DNA of 64,000 nt from Clostridiales bacterium (GTDB taxonomy: Bacteria > Bacillota > Clostridia > Peptostreptococcales > Anaerovoracaceae), in NCBI GenBank assembly GCA_009911365.1, contig QXXF01000012.1, forward strand, positions 62,001 to 126,000, read 5' to 3'. The notes below the pieces were generated by a model. That model was given only the letters and a program-made list of their open reading frames with translations. It had not been told where the DNA came from and did no database searches. Shown in pieces: positions 25,517 through 33,500 of the stretch (its first letter is position 1; each line of letters opens with the position of its first letter). The position numbers and the translations under genes are program-made.

Positions 25517-26194
25517 TTACATCAATCCCTTGCCCTTCATGCTCACATAGCGGCCGTCACCGATAATGATATGATCCAGCACATAGATGCCTAAAATACT
25601 GGCGGCTTTCACCAGCCGCTCTGTTGTTTCCACATCCTCTTGACTCGGCTGAGGGTCGCCGCTGGGATGGTTATGTACGAACAAAACAGATGCTGCGCCC
25701 CGCCTGATGGCCTGGGAAAACACTTCTCTGGGATGGATCACCGTGGAGCAGAGATCACCGATGGAAACCTCTGCCTCTTCGATGATCCGCCCTTTGGCAT
25801 CAATGAGCAACACTTGAAAATGCTCTTTCTTATAGTATCTCATTTTCTCCATGAAAAGTTGCACGATATCATCAGGATTCGCAATTTGTTTTTTTGCTTT
25901 GCCCCTGCAAGTCGCAGCCCGCTTTCCCAGCTCCACGGCCGCCAATACCTGACATGCCTTGGCTGTGCCCATTCCTTTGATGCTCGCTAGTTCCTCCGGG
26001 CAGCAGCTCTCTAAATACAGGATGCCGCTTTCATCCATAGCCAATACCTCCTGGGCGATTTCCAAAGCGGATTTTTCTTTGGTGCCCGTGCGCAGGAGAA
26101 TCGCCAACAGCTCTGCGGTCGATAGCGCTTCTTTTCCGTAAAACAGCAGCTTTTCCCTGGGCCGTTCTTGTTCTGGAAGTCCTTTGATTTTCAT
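25517..26194 (-). CDS. radC: RadC-family JAB-domain protein
   Basis: 225-residue protein: an N-terminal helix-hairpin-helix part (ELASIKGMGTAKACQVLAAVELGKR) and a C-terminal JAB/MPN metalloprotease-like domain with VLFVHNHPSGDPQPSQED, whose HxH and Asp are zinc ligands. RadC has no proven DNA-repair role despite its name. It lies upstream of mreC, as in many Firmicutes, and probably shares its transcript (27-base gap). Confidence 0.93.
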   Translation of the reverse strand: MKIKGLPEQERPREKLLFYGKEALSTAELLAILLRTGTKEKSALEIAQEVLAMDESGILYLESCCPEELASIKGMGTAKACQVLAAVELGKRAATCRGKAKKQIANPDDIVQLFMEKMRYYKKEHFQVLLIDAKGRIIEEAEVSIGDLCSTVIHPREVFSQAIRRGAASVLFVHNHPSGDPQPSQEDVETTERLVKAASILGIYVLDHIIIGDGRYVSMKGKGLM

Positions 26195-26265
26195 GACATC
26201 ACCTCTTTTGGTTTTTTTAACATATTTTACTATATATTACAGATAGATTCAAGTATTTCTTGTTT

Positions 26266-26293
26266 ATATTTTTTCACGTTTCGGCCATAATAT
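26266..26293 (+). promoter_or_regulatory. Possible sigma-E-type promoter for the DUF1540 gene
   Basis: ATA (26266-26268), 17-bp spacer, CATAATAT (26286-26293) partly matches the sigma-E pattern (ATA, CATAcanT). No good sigma-A pair is seen here. This is weak evidence from a degenerate consensus. Confidence 0.25.
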
Positions 26294-26323
26294 TTAGTGA
26301 GAACAAAAAAGGAGGTAATGAAT

Positions 26324-26485
26324 ATGAACAACATCAATCAGAGCATCAAATGTACGGTGGAACAGTGCAAACATCATGCGGGACTGCAGAACTTCTGCTC
26401 CTTGGACTGCATCACGGTAGGTACCCACGAAGCCCATCCGACCATGGATCAGTGTACGGATTGTCTATCTTTCAAGTGTAAATAG
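26324..26485 (+). CDS. DUF1540 cysteine-rich small protein
   Basis: 53-residue protein with six Cys placed as in DUF1540: IKCTVEQCKHHAGLQNFCSLDC and then CTDCLSFKCK. The family probably binds metal and is common in spore formers; its function is unknown. ATG 26324 lies eight bases behind GGAGG; the in-frame ATGs at 26297 and 26318 are badly placed. A possible sporulation promoter lies upstream, and sigK follows in the same direction. Confidence 0.8.
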   Translation: MNNINQSIKCTVEQCKHHAGLQNFCSLDCITVGTHEAHPTMDQCTDCLSFKCK

Positions 26486-26565
26486 GGCCATGCGTTTTTG
26501 CCTGGGTCAGGCACTTCCCCTCTTAGTTTCGCATATAGTAAAAAACTATAGAGGGGGTTACATAA

Positions 26566-27210
26566 ATGAGCGTTTCCTTTCCAAAACCATTATCCGCAAA
26601 AGAGGAGGAACATTACATATCTCTTTATGAATCAGGAGATGAAGACGCAAAGGATATTCTGATCGAACACAATCTGAGGCTAGTGGCCCATATCGCGAAA
26701 AAGTATACAGGGACCGGGTATCAAACCGATGATTTGATCTCCATCGGCACGATCGGTCTGATCAAAGCAGTCAGTACATACAGCAGCAAAAAAGCGACGC
26801 GTCTTGCTACTTATGCGGCAAAATGCATTGAAAACGAAATTTTGATGAGCATTCGTTCATCTAAGAAAAACAAAGCCGAGGTTTCTCTGTCAGTGCCCAT
26901 TGGCACGGATCATGATGGGAACGAAATCAGTTTCAACGATATCCTGGGCACAGACCCGGACGCTGTGCTGGATGACATCAGCCTGAAAATCCAAGTGACG
27001 AAGCTGATCGCAGCCATCAATACCAGCCTTACGTCTCGGGAAAAAACGGTGATCGTCAGCAGGTACGGGATCTTGGGAAACGAGCCTAAAACCCAGCGGG
27101 AGGTCGCGGCCGCTTTGGGCATCAGCCGTTCTTATGTGTCGCGGATCGAAAAAAAAGCTTTGTTAAAGCTGAGAGAAGAGTTGAAGTACGAAAGGACCGC
27201 CTGTCCATGA
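26566..27210 (+). CDS. sigK: RNA polymerase sporulation sigma factor K
   Basis: 214-residue sigma-70 family factor for late mother-cell gene expression. Region 2 includes LIEHNLRLVAHIAKKYTGTG and DDLISIGTIGLIKAVSTY; region 4 ends with REVAAALGISRSYVSRIEKKAL, the -35-binding helix-turn-helix. The gene is whole, with no skin-type insertion. It starts almost at the mature N-terminus (MSVSFPKPLSAKEE), without the pro-sequence of B. subtilis pro-sigma-K. CATATAGT at 26532-26539 resembles a sigma-E -10 element but has no clear partner. A terminator follows at once. Confidence 0.92.
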   Translation: MSVSFPKPLSAKEEEHYISLYESGDEDAKDILIEHNLRLVAHIAKKYTGTGYQTDDLISIGTIGLIKAVSTYSSKKATRLATYAAKCIENEILMSIRSSKKNKAEVSLSVPIGTDHDGNEISFNDILGTDPDAVLDDISLKIQVTKLIAAINTSLTSREKTVIVSRYGILGNEPKTQREVAAALGISRSYVSRIEKKALLKLREELKYERTACP

Positions 27211-27224
27211 TGGGCGGCCTTTTT
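27191..27224 (+). terminator. sigK terminator
   Basis: A GC-rich stem (GGACCGCC with GGGCGGCC) around about ten bases is followed by TTTTT. It overlaps the end of sigK. Confidence 0.8.
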
Positions 27225-27246
27225 ATAGGAAAGATCCCCGCACTCC

Positions 27247-28854
27247 CTAAAAATTCACTGCCTGCTCAAAGCTTTTGGAATCGCTGAGATACTGGACCAC
27301 CTGAGCGAAGAGCGGGCCTGCCGATTGGCTGCCTGTTTCTCCGGCTTCCACAAACACGGTGATGGTATATTCAGGTTCCTCCGCGGGAGCGAAACCAGTC
27401 ATCCAGCCATGAACCGTTTCCCTGCCCCCTAGGTAGCTTTCCGCTGAACCAGTCTTTCCCGCCATAGTCACATCCGCTTCCAAGTTTTTTCCCGAACCTG
27501 TGACCATGGTTTCCCGCATCATGCTCTTGATGGTCTGAGCCGTATCAGGACGAATCGCCTGCTCGACTTCCTCATCCTCTGTTTCCAGCAAAATCCGAAC
27601 CCTCTTGTCCTCACCTCCCGCAGCGATGATGTTAGTCATTTTTGCTACCTGCAGAGGTGTCATCAGCGTCTCTCCCTGCCCAATGGCTAGATTGGCGATA
27701 GCTGCGCCGCCAGACTGCCTCAAGGTCATGAGACTCCCTGCCTTTTCTTCTGGATATCCTTCCAATACCGCTTTGCCCAACCCCATGTTCTCAGCCACAG
27801 TCAAAATCGCTGATGCGCCGATCTTCTGCCCGATCTGGATAAAAGCGGAATTGCAGGATTGAGCGAAAGCATCTCGGAATGTGATGGTCCCATGACCTGT
27901 TTCCCCACCTGTTTTACAATTCACCTTTTGCCCATTGATAGTCACATGACCGTCGCATGTGAAGGTCTGCTCAGGCTTGATTCCCTGTTCCAAAGCAGCC
28001 GCAGCCACAATGATTTTAAAAACCGATCCAGGCGGATATTCTCCTTGGGTAGCTTTGTTCACCAGCTCGTCCTCGCTGCTTTTCATATATTCGCTGATCT
28101 TGCTGGGATCAAAGTCAGGCGTGCTGGCAGAGGCCATGATTTCCCCAGTGTCGCTTTTTAGGACTACGATGGCGCCGTTCTTGCCCGCGCCCTCCAAAAT
28201 GTCTTCCACAGCTTCCTGCAGGCCGGTCTCCAGGGTGGTCACCACTCCGCTTTTCACATAAGAATCCTGTTCCATGGCCGTGGAAATCACCAGCCCTCTT
28301 CCAGGGATGATATTTCCTTTCACATCAGCTGTGGTAAAGATTTTCTTGTTGAGCAGGGACAGTTCTTCGTCCCGCATCAGCTCGATCCCCGTAGCGCCAC
28401 TAGCATCCTGCGGGTTCACGTAGCCCAGAATATGGACGGCTTTCTGCTCCTGCCCATAACGCCTGCCCGCTTCCATGATATACGCTTTGGAATTGCGGAT
28501 GAGCCGCTCTCCCAACTCCTTGTCGTATTCTTTGGAAGCAAAGACCTTGTAGCCATTGTCTCCGTTTTTGATCTCCCTGGCATCCATGGCGTTCAGCGCG
28601 TTCATCACTTCCCCGTCAAAATCTTTTTCTCGGATGATAAAAATATATTCCCGATTATTGCCTACAAGCGGGGTGTTGTTCCTGTCATAGATCAGCCCCC
28701 TTGTGTTGGCCCCTTCCAGGGCAATGAGCTGCTGCGCGTTCGTGGTCTTCGATAAATCGTCATGGCCGATGATTTGGATGTACGCCAGTCTGCCTATGAG
28801 GGCCACTAATAAAACGCCCAGGATCCCTGTGACTGCCAGCAGTCGTTTCTTCAT
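27247..28854 (-). CDS. Class B penicillin-binding protein (PbpA/SpoVD-like)
   Basis: 535-residue transpeptidase with an N-terminal membrane helix (about 5-24). Catalytic motifs are SVFK (about 278), SCN in AQSCNSAFIQIG, and KTGS (about 468). It is compact: the PBP dimerisation part is short and there are no PASTA repeats. It converges on sigK, and a sporulation-linked role is possible but not shown. Its ribosome binding site lies inside the 3' arm of a terminator-like hairpin (28855-28902), so translation may be limited unless a promoter or event opens that structure. Confidence 0.88.
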   Translation of the reverse strand: MKKRLLAVTGILGVLLVALIGRLAYIQIIGHDDLSKTTNAQQLIALEGANTRGLIYDRNNTPLVGNNREYIFIIREKDFDGEVMNALNAMDAREIKNGDNGYKVFASKEYDKELGERLIRNSKAYIMEAGRRYGQEQKAVHILGYVNPQDASGATGIELMRDEELSLLNKKIFTTADVKGNIIPGRGLVISTAMEQDSYVKSGVVTTLETGLQEAVEDILEGAGKNGAIVVLKSDTGEIMASASTPDFDPSKISEYMKSSEDELVNKATQGEYPPGSVFKIIVAAAALEQGIKPEQTFTCDGHVTINGQKVNCKTGGETGHGTITFRDAFAQSCNSAFIQIGQKIGASAILTVAENMGLGKAVLEGYPEEKAGSLMTLRQSGGAAIANLAIGQGETLMTPLQVAKMTNIIAAGGEDKRVRILLETEDEEVEQAIRPDTAQTIKSMMRETMVTGSGKNLEADVTMAGKTGSAESYLGGRETVHGWMTGFAPAEEPEYTITVFVEAGETGSQSAGPLFAQVVQYLSDSKSFEQAVNF

Positions 28855-28902
28855 AATAAAAACACTCCTTATATAGGTATGTTTCCCTTTATAAGGAGTG
28901 TT
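28855..28902 (-). terminator. Terminator hairpin that overlaps the PBP ribosome binding site
   Basis: Minus strand: 13-bp perfect arms AACACTCCTTATA (28890-28902) and TATAAGGAGTGTT (28861-28873), then TTTATT. It ends the DUF1015 transcript, and its 3' arm contains the AAGGAG of the next gene. Confidence 0.75.
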
Positions 28903-28906
28903 TATT

Positions 28907-30148
28907 CTACAGCTGATGAAGAAATAGGCCGCTGCCTAGTTTTGGTTCGAACCAAGTGGATTTCGGCGGCATTACCATATCGTTGTCAGAAACAGTCAAA
29001 AGATCTGCGATTTCCACCGGATGAACGGCAAATGCGATCTTCATGTCTGCTTCACACCGCCGTTTCAATTCCTCCAATCCTCGGATCCCGCCCACAAAGT
29101 CGATCCGCTTGTCCGTTCGAGGATCTTCGATCCCTAAAATTGGCTCTAAGATCTGGTTTTGAAGGATAGCCACATCCAGAGAGTCGATCACATGGTCTGG
29201 TATGATCTCCGGCTTTGCTGTCAGGCGATACCAATTTCCCTCCAAAAACATGGAAAAGCAATGCTTGGCTTCTGGGTAATAAGGATCTTCTCCCATTTTG
29301 TCGATTTTAAAGCCCGCTTCCTTAATCTTAGCCATCAAGCTTTCGATATTGTTGCCATTCAGGTCCTTTATCACCCGATTGTAATCAAAAATATGTAGAT
29401 CCGCATCCGGGAACAGGACAGCCATGAAGAAATTGAATTCCTCATCTCCCGTATAGTCGGGGTTCTCTTCCCGCCGCTTAAGGCCTACTTTGCAGGCAGA
29501 AGCACTCCTGTGGTGGCCGTCCGCGATGTACAAAGAAGGAATTTCGCCAAAGAGAGAGGTAAGCGTTCCCACGGTTTCCAGATCATCTACGACCCACAGA
29601 GCATGTCCGACGCAGTCCGCTGTAGTAAAGTCATAAACCGGCTTGTTCTCAGAGATCCAATGCTCCATCAAATCTCGGATCCGCTGGTCATCTCGGTAAG
29701 TCAGGAACACAGGCTCCGTGTTTGCGTCGCAAATATCAAAATGATTGATGCGGTCCAGCTCCTTTTCCACTCTGGTGAACTCGTGCTTTTTGATAGTATT
29801 GTTCTGATATTCGTCTACGGCCACGGTTCCTACGATGCCTGTCTGGACTCTCCCATCCATGGTCTGCCTGTAAATATACAGGGCTGGTTCTTCCTCTTGC
29901 TGAAAGGTCCCTTTGCTGAGGAAGTCCTGGATATTGTTTTTTGCTTTTTCATAGACACTCTTGTGATAAGGGTCCTTTTGATTGGGAAGATCGATTTCCG
30001 ATCTGCATATATGAAGGAAACTGTACGGGTTTCCTTCCGCCATTTTTGCCGCTTCCTGCCGGTTCATCACATCGTAGGGCAGGGAGATCACTTTTTCCGC
30101 ATATTTCTGAGCGGGCCGAATGGCTCTGAAGGGTCTGACTGTTGCCAT
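28907..30148 (-). CDS. DUF1015 family protein
   Basis: 413-residue soluble protein of the DUF1015 family. Recognisable parts are the N-terminal VRPFRAIRPAQKYAEKVISLPYDVM, LYIADGHHRSASACKVGLKR in the middle, and FVGGIRGLEELKRR near the C-terminus. The family is related to ParB/Srx-like nucleases or kinases, but its reaction is not settled. It starts on the last base of the cmk stop (TAATG), so it is translated with cmk. Confidence 0.88.
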   Translation of the reverse strand: MATVRPFRAIRPAQKYAEKVISLPYDVMNRQEAAKMAEGNPYSFLHICRSEIDLPNQKDPYHKSVYEKAKNNIQDFLSKGTFQQEEEPALYIYRQTMDGRVQTGIVGTVAVDEYQNNTIKKHEFTRVEKELDRINHFDICDANTEPVFLTYRDDQRIRDLMEHWISENKPVYDFTTADCVGHALWVVDDLETVGTLTSLFGEIPSLYIADGHHRSASACKVGLKRREENPDYTGDEEFNFFMAVLFPDADLHIFDYNRVIKDLNGNNIESLMAKIKEAGFKIDKMGEDPYYPEAKHCFSMFLEGNWYRLTAKPEIIPDHVIDSLDVAILQNQILEPILGIEDPRTDKRIDFVGGIRGLEELKRRCEADMKIAFAVHPVEIADLLTVSDNDMVMPPKSTWFEPKLGSGLFLHQL

Positions 30149-30801
30149 TATTTTCTTATCTCCTTTAATATAAAATCTGTAACATCTTCAATTCCCATGC
30201 CTGTGGTATTTATTTCCATGGCATCCGGTGCTTTGCGCAGCGGGTTCAATTCCCTCGTCATATCGCTGTGATCCCGCTGCTGGATATCAGACAGCACCTG
30301 CTGATAATTGACATCCTGGCCTTTCGCAGCTAGTTCCTCGTACCTGCGCCGTGCCCGTTCCTCCGCTGAGGCGGTCATGAAAAATTTGTATTCTGCGTCA
30401 GGCAACACATTGTTTCCAATGTCCCTGCCGTCCATGATCACGCTTTTCATCTGCCCCATCTGCCGCTGCAGCTGCACCAGCTTTTCCCTCACTGCGGGCA
30501 GAGCAGAACATTGAGAGGCTCTCTTGGCGATCGCATCTGTCCGTATTTCTTCGTTGATATTTTTGCCATCCAATATGATATTTCCCTGGGAAAAGTCGAT
30601 TTCTGTTCCGTCTAGCATGGCTCTCATGGCTGCTGCGTCCTGTGGGTCGATATTTTGAGCAATCGTCTTGTATCCCACTGCCCGGTACATAGCACCCGTA
30701 TCGATATAGTCGATCCTCATGGCCCTTGCCACAGCCTTGGCGATGGTGCTTTTTCCTGCGCCACTGGGGCCGTCGATTGCGATTCTAATAATTTGATCCA
30801 T
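30148..30801 (-). CDS. cmk: Cytidylate kinase
   Basis: 217-residue nucleotide kinase converting CMP/dCMP to the diphosphates. The P-loop is DGPSGAGKSTIAKA (about 9-22), followed by YIDTGAMYRAVGY and VIMDGRDIGNNVLPDAEYKFFMTAS, the CMP-binding and lid-adjacent signatures. Length is normal for bacterial Cmk. It lies in the run nrdR-cmk-DUF1015, all leftward and tightly spaced. Confidence 0.95.
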   Translation of the reverse strand: MDQIIRIAIDGPSGAGKSTIAKAVARAMRIDYIDTGAMYRAVGYKTIAQNIDPQDAAAMRAMLDGTEIDFSQGNIILDGKNINEEIRTDAIAKRASQCSALPAVREKLVQLQRQMGQMKSVIMDGRDIGNNVLPDAEYKFFMTASAEERARRRYEELAAKGQDVNYQQVLSDIQQRDHSDMTRELNPLRKAPDAMEINTTGMGIEDVTDFILKEIRK

Positions 30802-30817
30802 TTGTCCAAAGCTTCCT

Positions 30818-31282
30818 TTACTTAGTGTTCTTGTTTATCAATAGTTTTTCGATTTCAGCTATAAAAGTGTGGATATCTGTAAATTGCCGATACACGGAAG
30901 CAAACCGCACATAGGCTACCTCGTCCAATTTTTGGAGCCGTTCCATGATCAATTCTCCGATAAAGGTGCTCTCGATTTCCTTTTCCATCATGTTGTTCAG
31001 GCCTCTTTCGATTTCATCCACCACGTTTTCGATCTCCGCCATGGGCACTGGCCGCTTTTCACAAGCCTTGATGATGCCGTTGGTGATTTTGTTCCGATCA
31101 AAGGCTTCCCGGCTTCCGTCTTTTTTTATGACCATTAGGATCATTTCCTCGATTTTTTCATAAGTAGTGAACCGCTTGCCGCAGGCATCGCACTCTCGTC
31201 TCCTGCGTATAGCATGTCCATCTTCTGTGTGTCTGGAGTCAATGACCTTGGTGTCTTCATTTTCACAAAACGGGCATTTCAT
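30818..31282 (-). CDS. nrdR: Transcriptional repressor NrdR
   Basis: 154-residue repressor of ribonucleotide reductase genes. It has an N-terminal zinc ribbon ([17 protein letters not shown]...[17 protein letters not shown]) and a following ATP-cone domain that senses ATP/dATP ([20 protein letters not shown]). Length is standard. It is upstream of cmk by 16 bases. Confidence 0.95.
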   Translation of the reverse strand: MKCPFCENEDTKVIDSRHTEDGHAIRRRRECDACGKRFTTYEKIEEMILMVIKKDGSREAFDRNKITNGIIKACEKRPVPMAEIENVVDEIERGLNNMMEKEIESTFIGELIMERLQKLDEVAYVRFASVYRQFTDIHTFIAEIEKLLINKNTK

Positions 31283-31376
31283 TTACTATATCCCTCCTCA
31301 ACCGCGATTGCTGTAATCCAACATTCTGATTTTACTACATATTGTGTTTTTTGCCAAGAGATTTTCAAAACCCGCT

Positions 31377-31634
31377 CTAGTCCATGGTCTCCAAGGCGGC
31401 GGGCACATCTACTAAGATCACGTCATCGCCTACTGTTTTTACATTTTTCCATTTTATCACATAATCCTCTGTTTCCCTACCAAACAAGTTGAAAAATCCC
31501 CGCTGTCCCGGCAGGACGATGCCTTCGATCTTCCCTTCTTTCAGGTTAATTTCAATATCATAGACAAATCCCAGGCTTTTTCCATCGTAAATATTGATGA
31601 CCTCTTTGTTTTTAATGTTCTCTGTATTTAACAT
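31377..31634 (-). CDS. YlmC/YmxH-family PRC-barrel protein
   Basis: 85-residue single PRC-barrel domain: NKEVINIYDGKSLGFVYDIEINLKEGKIEGIVLPG, then IKWKNVKTVGDDVILVDV. Members are linked to sporulation in Firmicutes, with no known reaction. It sits just upstream of nrdR, a common Clostridia order, and behind the strong terminator of the symporter gene. Confidence 0.85.
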   Translation of the reverse strand: MLNTENIKNKEVINIYDGKSLGFVYDIEINLKEGKIEGIVLPGQRGFFNLFGRETEDYVIKWKNVKTVGDDVILVDVPAALETMD

Positions 31635-31673
31635 CCCTTTGTCCCCCTTTTATGTTTGTCCTTTTAATATATT

Positions 31674-31723
31674 AAAAAACGGCAGAATTCAGAACGTTTT
31701 TATTCTTATTCTGCCGTTTTTTT
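31674..31723 (-). terminator. Symporter gene terminator
   Basis: CGGCAGAAT (31680-31688) pairs with ATTCTGCCG (31708-31716) and is flanked by A6 on one side and T7 on the other, so it works on both strands. It ends the leftward symporter transcript. Confidence 0.85.
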
Positions 31724-31748
31724 ATGTCAAATTTTCATCGAACGTATT

Positions 31749-33170
31749 TTATCCCAGGCGGTTTTCACTGAGACGCTTGAAATAACTCCTAGTTTCTGCC
31801 ACAATGACTCCATTGAGTACCAGAAGAGCAATCAAGTTCGGAATAGCCATCAGACCGTTGAAGATATCCGCGATGGTCCATACCGCTCTGACGGTAATGA
31901 ATGGCCCTGCTAGGACAGCCAAGATGTACAGCCATCTATATGCGGTCAGGATTCCTTTGCTACCGCCGGAAAGATATTCCAGACAGCGCTCGCTGTAATA
32001 ATCCCACCCTAAGATGGTAGTAAAGGCAAAGAACGCAAGGCACATCATGAGCACGAAGGAACCTGCTTGCGCAGACCATGGCAGGCCTTCGCCAAAGGCC
32101 ACCGCAGTCACCTGCACGCCTTCCAGTCCTTTTTCCACCGCTATGTCATAAGCACCTGTTACCATGATGGTCAGTCCGGTCATAGTACAGATGACAATGG
32201 TGTCGATAAATGTACCAGTCATGGAAATCAGACCTTGCCTTACTGGTTCCTTTGTCTGGGCAGCCGCCGCCGCAATCGGTGCGCTTCCCAGGCCCGCTTC
32301 ATTGGAGAAGATCCCTCTTGCCACGCCTTTTTGCATGGCGATCATCAATGCGCCCAGAGCACCGCCCGCTGCTGCTCGCAAGCCAAACGCACTGCTGACC
32401 ACTTCTACGACCGCATCAGGGATCCTGGTGATGTTCGCGATTAGGATGCAGACACAGACCACCACATAAGCAATAGCCATGAAAGGCACGATAATGGTAG
32501 TGACGCTGGCGATCCGCTGGATCCCGCCAATGACTACTAAAGCAGTGATCACTGCGACAATGACAGCTGCCGCAACAATGGCAATGGAGTAATCTCTACC
32601 AAAGAGCGCCACTGTGTTTTCGTTATTTGGGTCAAAGAAGGACTGCGCCGCAGATGCGATCCCATTGACTTGGGTGATGGTGCCGATACCTAGCAGTCCA
32701 GCGCCGATCCCGAAAATGGCAAAGAGCTTGGCTAGCCATTTCCATCCCTTTCCCATGCCTCGCTCTATGTAGTAAAACGGTCCTCCTAAGGCATGTCCGT
32801 CTTTTAATACCCTGTATTTGATGGATAAAACACCTTCTGAATATTTTGTGGCCATCCCAAAGCAGGCAGCTATGATCATCCAAAATAGCGCGCCTGGTCC
32901 TCCCGCTACAACCGCAGTGGCTACGCCAACGATGTTTCCCGTACCAATGGTGGCTGCCATGGCTGTGCAAAGAGCACCAAAGCTGGTGACTTCTCCTTCA
33001 CCGTCCGCCTCATTTTTGACCATGTAGCGAAGCGCCAATCCCAGCTTGCGGAACTGGAGGATCCCCAACCTGGCTGTCAGGAAGAGACCTGTTCCCATGA
33101 TGAGTATGATCATGGGAACGCCCCAGACCACGTCATCGATGCTAACTAATAAATCTGTGAATTGTTTCAT
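31749..33170 (-). CDS. Alanine/glycine:cation symporter family protein
   Basis: 473-residue sodium-coupled amino-acid symporter (AgcS/AlsT family) with about eleven membrane segments. Family segments include GEGEVTSFGALCTAMAATIG, GTGNIVGVATAVVAGGPGA and IFSNEAGLGSAPIAAAAAQT, which line the substrate and Na+ sites. A glycine riboswitch in its leader (33285-33376) indicates that glycine is a substrate or the signal. It is followed by a strong terminator and forms a single-gene unit. Confidence 0.94.
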   Translation of the reverse strand: MKQFTDLLVSIDDVVWGVPMIILIMGTGLFLTARLGILQFRKLGLALRYMVKNEADGEGEVTSFGALCTAMAATIGTGNIVGVATAVVAGGPGALFWMIIAACFGMATKYSEGVLSIKYRVLKDGHALGGPFYYIERGMGKGWKWLAKLFAIFGIGAGLLGIGTITQVNGIASAAQSFFDPNNENTVALFGRDYSIAIVAAAVIVAVITALVVIGGIQRIASVTTIIVPFMAIAYVVVCVCILIANITRIPDAVVEVVSSAFGLRAAAGGALGALMIAMQKGVARGIFSNEAGLGSAPIAAAAAQTKEPVRQGLISMTGTFIDTIVICTMTGLTIMVTGAYDIAVEKGLEGVQVTAVAFGEGLPWSAQAGSFVLMMCLAFFAFTTILGWDYYSERCLEYLSGGSKGILTAYRWLYILAVLAGPFITVRAVWTIADIFNGLMAIPNLIALLVLNGVIVAETRSYFKRLSENRLG

Positions 33171-33221
33171 GTTTTCTACCCTCTCTACATTAATGATGAT
33201 TACTGCGTGTTTCCATGCATG

Positions 33222-33245
33222 AAAAAAAGCCGAATCATTCGACTT
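33222..33245 (-). terminator. Expression-platform terminator of the glycine riboswitch
   Basis: Minus strand AAGTCGAA pairs with TTCGGCTT (with a G-U pair) around a short loop and is followed by T5. It lies between the aptamer and the symporter start. Confidence 0.75.
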
Positions 33246-33284
33246 TCCAGAGATGGGGCAAAGCTATTAAGATAATTGCGAAAA

Positions 33285-33376
33285 CTATCTGCTCTGTCCA
33301 TTTGCCTGAGAGATCGCCGGGACCATGCCCCGCCTTACACCTTCGGCGCTCATTTTCTGAGACTCTCCAGAGAATC
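33285..33376 (-). ncRNA. Glycine riboswitch (single aptamer)
   Basis: On the minus strand the conserved parts of the glycine aptamer appear in order: CTCTGGAGAGTC, then GCGCCGAAGGTGTAA, then TCTCAGGCAAATGGACAGAG. The outer CTCTG/CAGAG forms P1. Only one full aptamer is present; the stretch after it (33247-33284) could be the ghost-aptamer helix of singlet forms. The symporter gene and a terminator follow, so glycine probably controls read-through. Confidence 0.9.
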
Positions 33377-33394
33377 ATAGTTTCTTTCTTGCCC

Positions 33395-33457
33395 AAAAAA
33401 CCGCAAGGCTTAGGCTCGATCGATAAACTAACGTACCAATGTTACCACACCTTGCGG
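33395..33457 (-). terminator. Terminator of the trigger-factor-like gene
   Basis: Minus strand CCGCAAGG (33450-33457) pairs with CCTTGCGG (33401-33408) and TTTTTT follows. The loop is long (about 41 bases) and may also contain the start region of the riboswitch transcript. Confidence 0.65.
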
Positions 33458-33500
33458 CTGAATTCAATCTTTATTTTTCAATTTTTTGCGCAAAACAGGA

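Noticed and set aside
26566-27210. Skin-like element in sigK
   Set aside because: The gene is continuous from region 1.2/2 to the final helix-turn-helix.
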